From Lunatimonas salinarum (lineage in GTDB: Bacteria > Bacteroidota > Bacteroidia > Cytophagales > Cyclobacteriaceae), in NCBI RefSeq assembly GCF_017811155.1, contig NZ_JACVCV010000003.1, forward strand, positions 1 to 64,000: a DNA stretch of 64,000 nucleotides, written 5' to 3'. Within the stretch, counting starts at the first letter, position 1; every line of letters starts with the position of its first letter. The notes under the pieces were generated by a model, which was not told where the DNA came from, ran no database searches, and saw only the letters and a list, made by a program, of their open reading frames with translations. The position numbers and the translations under genes are program-made. Shown here piece by piece: positions 24,453 to 33,744 of this stretch.

Positions 24453-25351
24453 TGGTAACAAAGAAGAAGGTACTAGTAATTGGAAAGAATGGTCAGCTTG
24501 GATCGGAGATCGGTCATCAGGCACAAAGTTTTCTCGATTTAAACTTCACATTCACATCGTCAGCTGAATTAGATTTAACCGATTCGGCTCAGATGGTTAA
24601 TTATTTTTCGTCAAATCGCTATGATGTAGTAATCAATTGTGCGGCATATACCAATGTGGAAGGAGCTGAAGCTTCTGAAGAGGAGGCAAGGTTAGTAAAC
24701 GCCATAGGGGTTAAAAACTTAGCCGAACTATGCTTTTTAAACAAGATATTTTTAATTCATATCTCCACGGATTATGTTTTTGACGGCAGCACCGGTTATC
24801 CGATTAATGAGGACGTCACTCCGAATCCCCTGGGTGTTTATGGAAGAACCAAGCTTGAAGGGGAGCAGTTTATCATCGTTTCCGGATGCGATCATTTAAT
24901 ATTTCGGATTTCTTGGTTGTACTCCCAATTTGGGGACAACTTTGTTAAAACAATAGCTAATTTGTCTGCGTCTAAAAAGGAATTAAAAGTGGTATACGAT
25001 CAAGTGGGAACACCTACTTCTTCCATTGATTTTTCCAGATTCCTGCTAAAAATCATTGAAGATGGTAATTACTTGAAGTTTCAAGGCATTTACCACTATG
25101 CGAATCAAGGCGTATGCTCTTGGTATGACTTCGCTTATCAGATTGTGCAAATTTTGCAACATGACTGCCGTGTAGTTCCAGTACTGTCTGACGAATACCC
25201 ATCGAAGGTAAAAAGGCCTAACTATGTTGTACTAAATAAGCGAAAACTTTGTAAGCATTTTCGTGTAGAGATATCTCATTGGAATGATTCTCTTCGGCAT
25301 TTTCTAACAAACCATAAAGGACTTATCTGCAATAACCAGATTTCCATCTAA
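24452..25351 (+). CDS. rfbD: dTDP-4-dehydrorhamnose reductase
   Basis: ATG at 24452 overlaps the rfbA stop, giving 299 residues; the longer frame from 24338 lies inside rfbA and is rejected. The NAD(P) motif is GKNGQLGSEI. The RmlD signatures are DLTDSAQMVNYF, VINCAAYTNVEGAE, FLIHISTDYVFDG and PLGVYGRTKLEGEQ (catalytic YxxxK). It carries out the last reduction to dTDP-L-rhamnose. Base use turns AT-richer along this gene, leading into the AT-rich block that follows. Confidence 0.94.
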   Translation: MVTKKKVLVIGKNGQLGSEIGHQAQSFLDLNFTFTSSAELDLTDSAQMVNYFSSNRYDVVINCAAYTNVEGAEASEEEARLVNAIGVKNLAELCFLNKIFLIHISTDYVFDGSTGYPINEDVTPNPLGVYGRTKLEGEQFIIVSGCDHLIFRISWLYSQFGDNFVKTIANLSASKKELKVVYDQVGTPTSSIDFSRFLLKIIEDGNYLKFQGIYHYANQGVCSWYDFAYQIVQILQHDCRVVPVLSDEYPSKVKRPNYVVLNKRKLCKHFRVEISHWNDSLRHFLTNHKGLICNNQISI

Positions 25352-25360
25352 TTTTTTTGT

Positions 25361-26299
25361 ATGAACAAGCCAATAGCCGATAAGACTATCATTATTTACA
25401 ATTCGGTTCCTTATTTTATCCAATATTTTGAACAAAAAGGATTTAATGTTTTTGGTACCTACAGACCATTGCCATTAGTTTTAAAAGTAGTCAAGCATTT
25501 TGCGATGAAATTAGGGCTACCTAAACACTACTGGTTTGACCGCTGGAAATCTCAGCTAGATCAAATTAATACCGTAATTTTTTTTGCAGGTAATTCATAT
25601 GAGGCACTAACCTATATAACCGAAATAAATCCAAAAATCCGAATTATATACTACTATTGGAATCCTGTATTTCCTTTAAAAGTGAAACCAAAACATCTTC
25701 TAGACAAGCCTTTTGAGATTTGGACTTTTGATCCGGAAGACAGACATCGATATAAACTCCGGTTTAACTCTACATTTTATTTTGATTGTATTCAGCTTCC
25801 TCAGCAAGATATTTTATATGATGTTTGCTTTATAGGGGTTGATAAGGGAAGAAGAAAGACAGTTGAAGATTTTTTTGAAATGTTAGCCTCACAACAATTA
25901 AAAACCTATACTTATATAGTTGATTCGGACTGGAATAAGAAAAACCTTCTGCAGAAAATTCAAAAGGTTAACTACAATAAACCTATTCAGTATAGCGCTT
26001 ATTTGGAGATTGTCTCTCGTAGTCGTTGTATTTTGGATTATGTTCAGGAAGGACAAAGTGGCCTTACTTTGAGAGTAATGGAATCTATTTTTCTAAACAA
26101 AAAGCTAATTACTAGCGATACTTCTATTGCCAATTATGATTTTTACAATTCAGAGAATATTTTTATCTTGGGAAAAGACTGTACAGAACGGCTAGCTCAG
26201 TTTATACAGTCTCCTTACGTCCCGGTTCCTCACGAAGTTACTCAGTCTTACGACGTGATACAATGGTTTACCAGGTTCTTTAACAGTAAAATTTGTTAG
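25361..26299 (+). CDS. Glycosyltransferase-like protein (CgeB-like, uncertain)
   Basis: The 312-residue cytoplasmic protein has no signal. It contains IIYYYWNPVF, PFEIWTFDPEDRHRYKL, ILYDVCFIGVDKGRRKTV and a C-terminal CILDYVQEGQSGLTLRVMES segment. This resembles the acceptor/nucleotide part of CgeB-like and LPS-core transferases, where a conserved Glu in a GxTxRxxE context marks the nucleotide-sugar site. The first domain is not clearly recognisable. The location next to Wzx and Wzy supports a sugar transferase. The gene is very AT-rich compared with the flanks. The exact sugar is unknown. Confidence 0.6.
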   Translation: MNKPIADKTIIIYNSVPYFIQYFEQKGFNVFGTYRPLPLVLKVVKHFAMKLGLPKHYWFDRWKSQLDQINTVIFFAGNSYEALTYITEINPKIRIIYYYWNPVFPLKVKPKHLLDKPFEIWTFDPEDRHRYKLRFNSTFYFDCIQLPQQDILYDVCFIGVDKGRRKTVEDFFEMLASQQLKTYTYIVDSDWNKKNLLQKIQKVNYNKPIQYSAYLEIVSRSRCILDYVQEGQSGLTLRVMESIFLNKKLITSDTSIANYDFYNSENIFILGKDCTERLAQFIQSPYVPVPHEVTQSYDVIQWFTRFFNSKIC

Positions 26300-26300
26300 G

Positions 26301-27722
26301 ATGCGGGAGTTTATAAAGTCTTTTTTCTCTTTTGGATTTGCAACAACAGTAGAAAAACTCATCGCATTTTTACTCTTACCATTATATACCAGGGTCTTTT
26401 CAAAAGTTGAATTTGGTGTAATTGATTTAATTCAAGTCACCTTAGGTATTTCTTCTATTTTTGCAGTTCTCCAACTCGAAACCGCTTTTCAAAGATATTA
26501 CTACGAATATGAAGGTAGATTGAAGAGGGTGTATATATCATCGATATTTTTTATTATTGTCGCTTTGTCGATAGCGGTAGCCATAACATTGTCTTTTTTG
26601 TCTCAACCGATATCACAAATATTTTTTGAAACGGATGAATACTCTTACATAATAAAGATTGCATCCTTACAACTTCCTTTTACTAATTTTTCTATGCTAG
26701 GATTTGTCTTACTACGTTACGAGAAGGAAAACGTCCGGTTTGTTTTGCTTTTATTGGGGAAGGTAATCCTGACTCTCCTATTTATTCTATTGTTTGTAGT
26801 TTGGCAAAATATGGGAATAGTGGGTGTCTTCTATGCGCAACTAATTGCCGCTTCCATATCAGCCTTTCTTTTGTATTTATCTATAAGACATTTTATTGAA
26901 TTATCAATTTCATCAACATATTTAAAAAAATCTTTTAAGTATGCCCTTCCACAATTTCCTGCTCGCATTGGAAGTGTATTAATGTCCTATGCCAACAGAT
27001 TTTTTATGATTGGTTATCTGACCATAGCGGCAATTGGTGTCTATTCTTTATCATTAAAATTGGCTTCTTCTGTGCAGCTGGTTTATTCCGCCTTTATAAT
27101 GGCTTGGGCGCCTTTCATGTTTCAGCAAATCAAAAGTCCAGGGCATAGGGAGTTATTTCCAAAGGTGCTAACACTTGTTGCTGCGCCTGTTTTTTTACTT
27201 GTATCCTTTGTATCATTATTTTCAAAAGAGATCGTTCTGTTTATTGCCTCTGAAGAATTTTTTGAGTCTTACAAGTATATAGGTGGACTTTCATTATATT
27301 TTTCACTGTTTATTTTTAAAGAAGTCGTAGACATAGGTCCTAAGTACACTGAAAAAACTAAATACCTTTCATACACCTTTTTTTGCTCACTGGCTGTAAA
27401 TCTTGTAACCCTATACTTGTTTATTCCAGGGTATGGCTTAAATGGTGTTGTATACTCGATGTTGATATCCAATACTTTTTTATTAATAATGAGTTGGAGT
27501 GTTTCTAATCATTTACATTTCATTCCCTTTCGTATTATTAAATTCCTCATACTCGCTATTCCTGCATATCTTCTGGCGGTTAGCTCTATGTTTGTGTCTC
27601 CGTCTATTAGAATAAGGTTGGTAGTTTTAGTGATTCTGATCTGTTGTTACGGTTTTTCATCATTTAGTGCATACAGAATGTTTAGCCACAACGGTGGTAT
27701 GTCTAATAGCCAGCTGCGATAA
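26301..27722 (+). CDS. wzx: Wzx-type oligosaccharide flippase
   Basis: The 473-residue protein has about 12-14 membrane helices and starts MREFIKSFFSFGFATTVEKL, then LLPLYTRVFSKVEFGVIDLI. This is the MATE-like opening of polysaccharide flippases: an N-terminal helix with a conserved R before V-x-x-x-E-F-G. It moves the undecaprenyl-linked repeat unit across the inner membrane. The stop overlaps the polymerase start by one base (TAATG). The gene is strongly AT-rich, as serotype-specific wzx genes usually are. Confidence 0.9.
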   Translation: MREFIKSFFSFGFATTVEKLIAFLLLPLYTRVFSKVEFGVIDLIQVTLGISSIFAVLQLETAFQRYYYEYEGRLKRVYISSIFFIIVALSIAVAITLSFLSQPISQIFFETDEYSYIIKIASLQLPFTNFSMLGFVLLRYEKENVRFVLLLLGKVILTLLFILLFVVWQNMGIVGVFYAQLIAASISAFLLYLSIRHFIELSISSTYLKKSFKYALPQFPARIGSVLMSYANRFFMIGYLTIAAIGVYSLSLKLASSVQLVYSAFIMAWAPFMFQQIKSPGHRELFPKVLTLVAAPVFLLVSFVSLFSKEIVLFIASEEFFESYKYIGGLSLYFSLFIFKEVVDIGPKYTEKTKYLSYTFFCSLAVNLVTLYLFIPGYGLNGVVYSMLISNTFLLIMSWSVSNHLHFIPFRIIKFLILAIPAYLLAVSSMFVSPSIRIRLVVLVILICCYGFSSFSAYRMFSHNGGMSNSQLR

Positions 27723-28885
27723 TGATCTATCTAGCCATCTTTTTCTTGTTGCTTTCTTTAGCTTATGTGGTCGATTTTCGCGGACATAGACTGAATTCAA
27801 ATCTTTGGTATAGGATTTTACTTGTTATTTTTGTTGCCGTTTCTGGATTACGGTATAAGGTGGGTGGCGATACTCATGCATATATGGATTTTTTTGAGGA
27901 TTATCCCTTTATATATGATCTTAAATTTGAGGATTTCATTTTTAACAATTTTGATCCTTTGTGGTTGGTTATTTCATCTTTATCTAAGTCTATCGTAAAT
28001 GATTTTTTCTTTTTTCAGTTACTTCATTCTTTTTTTATTAATGTTGTTATGTTTTCCTTTATTAATAAAAATACTCAATATAGATTTTCTGCAGTACTTA
28101 TCTATTTTTTGTTTTTTTTTATTTATTTTAATACTGAAATTATGCGTGAGTCTTTAGCAATTTGTTTTTTTCTCCTAGCTTACCCCTATTTTAGAAGCCA
28201 AAAGTGGGGTGGCTATCTAATTTTGTCTGTTATAGCATTTCTGTTTCACTCGTCTGCTTTCGTGTTATTTGTTTTTCCATTTTTTCGCAATCTTAGGCTT
28301 ACCTTTCTCAGTTTTGTTTTTATTTCGACCACTATATTTGGCTTATATATGATTATAAATTATTATCCAGATATTCTCCAATATTTTTTTTTCACCGACA
28401 GATTGGCTTTGCGATTTGAAATATATAGCGATAGACGATCCAATATTGTCGGTCAAATTTACTATTTTATATTATATGCGCTTTTTCCCTTGTGTATTTT
28501 GCTGTTAAATCGAAAAATGAAAAGGGCTGAAATGTTTAATGAGCTATATGTTGTGTATTTTTTCCTAGTTCTTCTTTTTATTTCTATTTCAGGTTTTAGC
28601 AGGATACTAAATTATGTTATACCTTTTATGGTAGTTTTTTTTGCTGATTTTTTGACTTCGCTGTATAGGCGTCGATATTTTATGGCTATGAGTGGTTTTA
28701 TTGTTATCGGTCTTTTTGTTGTAGCGATAATACCTAAAGTTATATATTATTCCGAAAGTACGTCTCATCTGAGTTATGGTTCTTACAGGTTTCACAAATA
28801 TTATCCTTATTCGTCGATTTTTTCAAAGAAAGAATTTCCCCAACGTGAGACTATATATCGTGAGGGATTAAAAGAATCTATTTAG
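27722..28885 (+). CDS. wzy: EpsG-family O-unit polymerase (Wzy)
   Basis: The 387-residue membrane protein has about ten helices. The N-terminal ISGLRYKVGGDTHAY-type segment (here AVSGLRYKVGGDTHAYMDFF) is the EpsG-family hallmark. FRSQKWGGYLILSVIAFLFH with its HSSAF continuation is also typical of that family. It polymerises the lipid-linked repeat units on the periplasmic face. It starts on the stop of wzx, and the glycosyltransferase gene follows after 8 bases. It is the most AT-rich gene of the block. Confidence 0.88.
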   Translation: MIYLAIFFLLLSLAYVVDFRGHRLNSNLWYRILLVIFVAVSGLRYKVGGDTHAYMDFFEDYPFIYDLKFEDFIFNNFDPLWLVISSLSKSIVNDFFFFQLLHSFFINVVMFSFINKNTQYRFSAVLIYFLFFFIYFNTEIMRESLAICFFLLAYPYFRSQKWGGYLILSVIAFLFHSSAFVLFVFPFFRNLRLTFLSFVFISTTIFGLYMIINYYPDILQYFFFTDRLALRFEIYSDRRSNIVGQIYYFILYALFPLCILLLNRKMKRAEMFNELYVVYFFLVLLFISISGFSRILNYVIPFMVVFFADFLTSLYRRRYFMAMSGFIVIGLFVVAIIPKVIYYSESTSHLSYGSYRFHKYYPYSSIFSKKEFPQRETIYREGLKESI

Positions 28886-28893
28886 AATGTATT

Positions 28894-29994
28894 ATGCGAG
28901 TTTTAATTATCAATAGTGATGCGATTTATTCTCGCGATAGTAGCTTTTTAATTCATAAAAGTACAGGTGAATTTTTAAGCCGCTTGGCACAACGTGGATT
29001 TGATGTTTCAATATTTCATTTTGCCGTACCCTTAAAGGAAGCTTCTATAGCCAATTTTAGTCTAGAGCAGAACTGTATGAATGTCGTGGCTGTTCCTCGT
29101 GGCTACTTTAAGCTCTTTTCATATTTTAAAGCACTAATATGGTTCTGTCGGTTGGTTAAAGATGTAGATTTTGTTTATCTTTTTTATCCAAATTCTTTTT
29201 CAATATTCTTAGGTGCTAGTTTTCTCCTTGGTAAGCCTTTTGGCCTATACTTAAGGGGAGAGAGAAACATCCAATCTTCTATGTCACGCTTTCTGTATAA
29301 GAAGGCAAAGTTCGTAGCTACTGTTTCACCAAAGTTTACGGATATCGTAGGTTCAGCGGGAGGTAGAGGATTTACAATAAAACCCATGATTGATTTTGGC
29401 ATTGAGGATATAAGGGATAATAGAAAGGAATTTTCTAAAGAAAATCTCTCCTTGCTTTTTATTGGAAGGGTGGAGCGTGAAAAGGGTGTTTTTGAATTGT
29501 TAGACGCTGTCAGTGAGTTAAATAGGATTGGCGTTACAAATTTCCGCTTAAATATCATTGGTCATGGAAGGCATTATCGAGAGATAGCTTCAAAAATAAG
29601 GGAAAATAGGTTAGACCATCTAGTAACGCTGCATGGAGTGATTACCAATAGAAAAGACATTAAACGGTTTTATGAGGATGCAGATTTATTTGTCTTTCCG
29701 ACATACCACGAGGGTTTTCCTAGAGTATTGTATGAGGCAATGATTTTTGACACTCCCATAGTGACCACTTTTGTTGGCTCTATTCCCTACTTGCTGCAAG
29801 ATAAGTTCAATTGTTATAGAATAAAGGAACAGGATGTAAACAGTATAGTGGATGTTTTGCTTCCAATCTTAAGAGATTATAGAATTACCTTTGATATAGC
29901 GCGTAATGCAAGCTCTACAATAAAAAGTTATTTGGAGACAAACAACTTGCTTCATGAAGATATTGTTCAAAGGAATTTTATGAATCGAATATGA
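28894..29994 (+). CDS. Glycosyltransferase family 4 (GT-B)
   Basis: The 366-residue protein has an N-terminal Rossmann start (MRVLIINSDAIYSRDSSF). The GT4 C-terminal domain runs from about residue 185 (LLFIGRVEREKGVFELLDAV), with FRLNIIGHGRHY and the donor-binding FPTYHEGFPRVLYEAMIFDT, in which EGFPRVLYEA is the E-x7-E motif. It transfers one sugar during repeat-unit assembly. Specificity cannot be read from the sequence. Its end overlaps the next gene by 4 bases (ATGA). Confidence 0.92.
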   Translation: MRVLIINSDAIYSRDSSFLIHKSTGEFLSRLAQRGFDVSIFHFAVPLKEASIANFSLEQNCMNVVAVPRGYFKLFSYFKALIWFCRLVKDVDFVYLFYPNSFSIFLGASFLLGKPFGLYLRGERNIQSSMSRFLYKKAKFVATVSPKFTDIVGSAGGRGFTIKPMIDFGIEDIRDNRKEFSKENLSLLFIGRVEREKGVFELLDAVSELNRIGVTNFRLNIIGHGRHYREIASKIRENRLDHLVTLHGVITNRKDIKRFYEDADLFVFPTYHEGFPRVLYEAMIFDTPIVTTFVGSIPYLLQDKFNCYRIKEQDVNSIVDVLLPILRDYRITFDIARNASSTIKSYLETNNLLHEDIVQRNFMNRI

Positions 29995-30884
29995 GCAGTT
30001 TAGTCAGTGTAGTCATTCCGTTTTATTCAAACATTCAGTGGTTGGCCGAAGCAGTTAAATCTGTCTTACAACAGACTTATAAAAACGTCGAAATAATCGT
30101 TGTAAATGACGGTTCAATTGAAGATGATAGTGGATTTTTAAGTAGCTACGGTGATAAGGTACGGTATTATAAAACCGAAAATAGAGGACCAGCCGCCGCG
30201 CGGAACAAAGGTATTAAAATGGCTTGCGGTGAATATATTGCATTTTTAGACTCAGATGACCTTTGGGGACCGGAGAAACTAGTACAACAAGTTAAGTACA
30301 TGGACGCCAATGATCTAGTTTGGTCCCACACAGGTTATAATTTATTTGAAGATAGCACAAACAAGATCATAAAGGAGGTGGAAGTTCGGCGTTTTTATGG
30401 GGATGTGTTTATAAATTGTTTGGTTTCCTCACCGATAGCCACGCCTTGCGTGATGGTAAAGCGGGAGTTTTTAATGGAACATCCCCAAGTTCGATTTGCT
30501 GAACATATGCGCTATGGTCAGGATGGGTTTATGTGGTTAAGTCTTGCGCAACATGAGAAGCTGGGTGTATTACCGCTTGCATTGAGTATGGTGCGGATGC
30601 GTGGCGGGAATGCCGCTTTAAAAGCAAGGGTTTATCTCAAGGTGAAATCGCAGATATGGGACTACATACAAGAGGAAGTCCGTGCGGGAAATGAAAAGTT
30701 CATCAATTTGCCCCTAGTAATATCTTTCGCTTATCGGCTGTGTAGTTGGAGTAATAGCCTGATATCTTTGTTAGAAAATAGATTTAATCTTAGTATTAAA
30801 TTTTCCGAGCAAATTTCGAGACTTTTATATTTTCCTCCTTACTTGATGCTGAAACTATACAAGCTTTATCTACCTCAATCTTGA
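29991..30884 (+). CDS. Glycosyltransferase family 2 (GT-A)
   Basis: The 297-residue protein starts with the GT2 fold MSSLVSVVIPFYSNIQWLAE, followed by AVKSVLQQTYKNVEIIVVND, PAAARNKGIK and the metal-binding FLDSDDLW (DxD-like). The C-terminal third carries hydrophobic/aromatic residues that may touch the membrane. It adds one sugar of the repeat unit from a nucleotide donor. It is the last gene of the AT-rich block, and a 225-base non-coding gap follows. Confidence 0.93.
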   Translation: MSSLVSVVIPFYSNIQWLAEAVKSVLQQTYKNVEIIVVNDGSIEDDSGFLSSYGDKVRYYKTENRGPAAARNKGIKMACGEYIAFLDSDDLWGPEKLVQQVKYMDANDLVWSHTGYNLFEDSTNKIIKEVEVRRFYGDVFINCLVSSPIATPCVMVKREFLMEHPQVRFAEHMRYGQDGFMWLSLAQHEKLGVLPLALSMVRMRGGNAALKARVYLKVKSQIWDYIQEEVRAGNEKFINLPLVISFAYRLCSWSNSLISLLENRFNLSIKFSEQISRLLYFPPYLMLKLYKLYLPQS

Positions 30885-31109
30885 GTATATAGCCTTTAGC
30901 GAATTTGGATAGTTTCATTTATCAGGTGAGGAAGAACCGTCTGCAAAAGATATGGAAACATTAGAACAAGATTGAATTACTCAACTTTGAATTATCCGGT
31001 GATGAATATATCTCGTTTTCGCTGGTAGATGATTAAGACAATGGCAGGAAAATGTTTGTTGACAAGATAGAATTTAAAAAAAGATTAGCACCCTCAAATT
31101 GCAATTATT
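30885..31109. other. Intergenic gap at the boundary of the AT-rich block
   Basis: The gap is 225 bases without a credible ORF. No repeat family seen elsewhere in the window appears here. The base composition shifts back toward the flanking level just after it, so this may be the right edge of the exchanged block and may contain a promoter for the next operon. Confidence 0.4.
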
Positions 31110-32150
31110 ATGTTTAAAAATAAAACCTTGTTAATCACCGGCGGAACAGGATCCTTTGGCAATGCGGTTCTTAACCGTTTCCTAAATACGGAGCATTTTA
31201 GCGAAATTAGGATTTTCTCGCGGGATGAGAAGAAGCAGCACGATATGCGTGTCCGACTAAACCATCCCAAACTCAAATTTTACATCGGCGATGTCCGGGA
31301 TTATAACAGCATCGAAAGGGCAATGCGAGGGGTGGATTATGTATTTCATGCTGCTGCTTTGAAGCAGGTTCCATCATGTGAGTTTTTCCCGATAGAAGCT
31401 ACCAAAACAAATGTATTTGGCACCCAAAATGCCATTGACGCGGCTATAGCCAACAAGGTAACCAAGATTATCTGCTTGAGCACGGATAAGGCCGCCTATC
31501 CCATAAATGCGATGGGGATATCCAAGGCATTGATGGAAAAGGTAGCGATAGCAGCTTCCCGGAATATTCCCGAGAATGCCACGACTGTTTGCCTCACCCG
31601 GTACGGAAATGTAATGGCATCGAGAGGTTCCGTCATACCCCTATTTCAGCAACAGATCAAAAACGGAGAAGATCTCACCATCACCGATCCCCAAATGACC
31701 CGATTTTTAATGTCGCTGGAAGATGCAGTGGATTTGGTGCTATTTGCTTTTGAGCATGGAAATCAGGGGGATCTTTTTGTGAATAAGGCTCCTGCAGGAA
31801 CCATTGGCGATCTGGCACAAGCCCTTTTAGAACTCAATAAAGCAACTAACAACATCAGAATCATAGGTACACGTCATGGCGAAAAGCTGTATGAGACACT
31901 TTGTACCCGAGAAGAAATGTTAAAGGCTCAGGATATGGGAGAGTTTTACCGAATTCCTGCCGACAACAGAGATCTAAACTACAACCAGTATTTCTTCGAA
32001 GGTGAAAAGGATATCTCTAAGGTAGAGGACTACCACTCTCACAACACCGAACAATTGGATGTGGAGGGGATGAAGAAGCTTCTATCAAAGCTACCCCTAA
32101 TCAGGAAGGAAGCGTTGGGTGAAACCAATTTAGAACCGTACGAGGGATAA
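31110..32150 (+). CDS. UDP-N-acetylglucosamine 4,6-dehydratase/5-epimerase (CapE/WbjB/FnlA type)
   Basis: The 346-residue SDR has GGTGSFGNAVLNRFL (NADP motif), RDEKKQHDMR, VFHAAALKQVPSCEFFPIEA, STDKAAYPINAMGISKALME (with the M/YxxxK-type catalytic Lys) and TRYGNVMASRGSVIPLF. These are the landmarks of inverting UDP-GlcNAc 4,6-dehydratases. It starts the route to UDP-L-FucNAc or UDP-L-QuiNAc. The next three genes supply the cupin, the 2-epimerase and the reductase of that route, with the cupin gene starting directly at the stop. Confidence 0.92.
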   Translation: MFKNKTLLITGGTGSFGNAVLNRFLNTEHFSEIRIFSRDEKKQHDMRVRLNHPKLKFYIGDVRDYNSIERAMRGVDYVFHAAALKQVPSCEFFPIEATKTNVFGTQNAIDAAIANKVTKIICLSTDKAAYPINAMGISKALMEKVAIAASRNIPENATTVCLTRYGNVMASRGSVIPLFQQQIKNGEDLTITDPQMTRFLMSLEDAVDLVLFAFEHGNQGDLFVNKAPAGTIGDLAQALLELNKATNNIRIIGTRHGEKLYETLCTREEMLKAQDMGEFYRIPADNRDLNYNQYFFEGEKDISKVEDYHSHNTEQLDVEGMKKLLSKLPLIRKEALGETNLEPYEG

Positions 32151-32582
32151 ATGACACAATCAGCGCCACAAATTATACAGGGCGGCTTTCATTCAGACGA
32201 AAGAGGCAGCATCGCGTTTGTTAACTCGTTTGTCTTCGAAGGTGTAAAGCGCTTCTATAGCATCCTCCATCCCAATACAGAAACGGTGAGAGCCTGGCAG
32301 GGGCATAAATTGGAACGCAAATGGTTTTTCGTAGCTTCAGGGTCATTTAAACTCGTTCTGGTTAAAATAGGTGATTGGAACACCCCCCTTGCCGATGGTC
32401 AACCTTACGAATATTTGCTTGATGAGGAAAAACCAAAAATACTTGCCGTGCCAGGTGGATACGTGAATGGATTTCAGGCAACATCACCGAATTCCAGGCT
32501 GATGGTATTTTCCGATGCCAGTGTGGAAGAGTCAGTAAGGGATGACTATCGATTTGAGAAGAATCTGTGGTACCGTTGGTAA
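32151..32582 (+). CDS. Stand-alone cupin of the WxcM/CapF C-terminal type
   Basis: The 143-residue cupin has IIQGGFHSDERGSIAFVNSF, then VRAWQGHKLERKWFFVASGS (metal or substrate His/Glu set) and LAVPGGYVNGFQ. This is the WxcM-like or 'sugar 3,4-ketoisomerase' shape. It starts one base after the dehydratase stop. In CapF a cupin of about this size is fused to the reductase; here the cupin is separate and the reductase is a different gene (33745-34608). A paralogue with the same motifs is at 41226-41666. It probably acts on a 4-keto-sugar intermediate; the exact reaction is inferred. Confidence 0.82.
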   Translation: MTQSAPQIIQGGFHSDERGSIAFVNSFVFEGVKRFYSILHPNTETVRAWQGHKLERKWFFVASGSFKLVLVKIGDWNTPLADGQPYEYLLDEEKPKILAVPGGYVNGFQATSPNSRLMVFSDASVEESVRDDYRFEKNLWYRW

Positions 32583-32613
32583 CCATATTTACCAAAATAA
32601 AGCATTTAAAGAA

Positions 32614-33735
32614 ATGGGTAGATTAAAAGTAGTGACAGTAATTGGAACACGGCCTGAAATCATCAGGCTAGCAGAATGCATCAAGAAGTGTGATGAGTTT
32701 TTTGACCATATTTTGGTACATACGGGACAGAATTATGATTACACGCTGAACGAGATTTTTTTTGAGGATCTGGAACTTAGGAAGCCCGATCATTTTTTGA
32801 ATGTGGCCGGTGAGCACCTAGGTGCAACTATTGGAAATGTCATATCTAAGTCCTATGAAATCCTTACGGCGGAAAAACCCGATGCCTTGCTGGTGCTTGG
32901 GGACACCAATAGCGTGCTTTGCACGATAGCGGCGAAAAGATTAAAGATCCCCATTTTTCACATGGAGGCGGGAAACCGGTGCTTTGATCAAAACGTTCCG
33001 GAGGAAATCAACCGGAAGATATCTGACCATATTAGTGATATTAACCTCACCTATACCGAACATAGCCGGAGGTATTTGCTAAGCGAAGGGTTCAGAAAAG
33101 ACCATGTGTTTGTGACAGGCTCGCCACTAAGAGAGGTACTGACAAAATACGCATCGAAAATTGAGGGGAGCGATGTTGTTGACCGGTTAAAGCTTCAGAA
33201 GGGCAAATATATGGTTGTAAGCGCACATAGGGAGGAGAATATCGATCTCAAGAATCATTTTGAACAGTTGGTAGAAAGCCTAAACGCAGTGGCAGATAAG
33301 TATCAGTTTCCGATCATTTTCTCCACTCACCCGAGGACCCGAAAGCGGATTGATGGTAACAAAATTGTTTTCCATCCTCTGATCCAAAACATTCCCCCGC
33401 TCGGCTTTTTTGATTATGTGAAATTACAGCAGAATGCGTTTGTGGTACTCTCTGATAGCGGCACAATCAGTGAAGAATCTGCGATGATGGGATTCCCGGC
33501 CGTGAGTATTAGGACAAGTACCGAACGACCTGAAGCCATAGATGCAGGTACGGTTGTATTGGGGGGGATAAGCAAGGACCAAATATTCGGCAGCATTGAG
33601 CTCACCACCAAACTTGCTATCAACAGGGAAACTGCTTTGCCCTGGGAATATAATGTGACCAACACGTCTGAAAGAGTGGTTAAATTGATTCAAAGTTATA
33701 CATCCATTGTGGACAGAGTAATCTGGTCCAAATAA
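32614..33735 (+). CDS. UDP-N-acetylglucosamine 2-epimerase (WbjD/FnlC/CapG type)
   Basis: ATG at 32614 gives 373 residues; the frame from 32542 lies within the previous gene and is rejected. The GT-B-like non-hydrolysing epimerase motifs are VIGTRPEIIRL, HTGQNYDYTLNEIFF, HMEAGNRCFDQNVPEEINRK and SDSGTISEESAMM. In this context it would invert C2 of the 6-deoxy-hexosamine (to UDP-L-FucNAc or UDP-L-QuiNAc) rather than make ManNAc. The gap to the reductase gene is only 9 bases. Confidence 0.92.
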   Translation: MGRLKVVTVIGTRPEIIRLAECIKKCDEFFDHILVHTGQNYDYTLNEIFFEDLELRKPDHFLNVAGEHLGATIGNVISKSYEILTAEKPDALLVLGDTNSVLCTIAAKRLKIPIFHMEAGNRCFDQNVPEEINRKISDHISDINLTYTEHSRRYLLSEGFRKDHVFVTGSPLREVLTKYASKIEGSDVVDRLKLQKGKYMVVSAHREENIDLKNHFEQLVESLNAVADKYQFPIIFSTHPRTRKRIDGNKIVFHPLIQNIPPLGFFDYVKLQQNAFVVLSDSGTISEESAMMGFPAVSIRTSTERPEAIDAGTVVLGGISKDQIFGSIELTTKLAINRETALPWEYNVTNTSERVVKLIQSYTSIVDRVIWSK

Positions 33736-33744
33736 TCGCCTACC

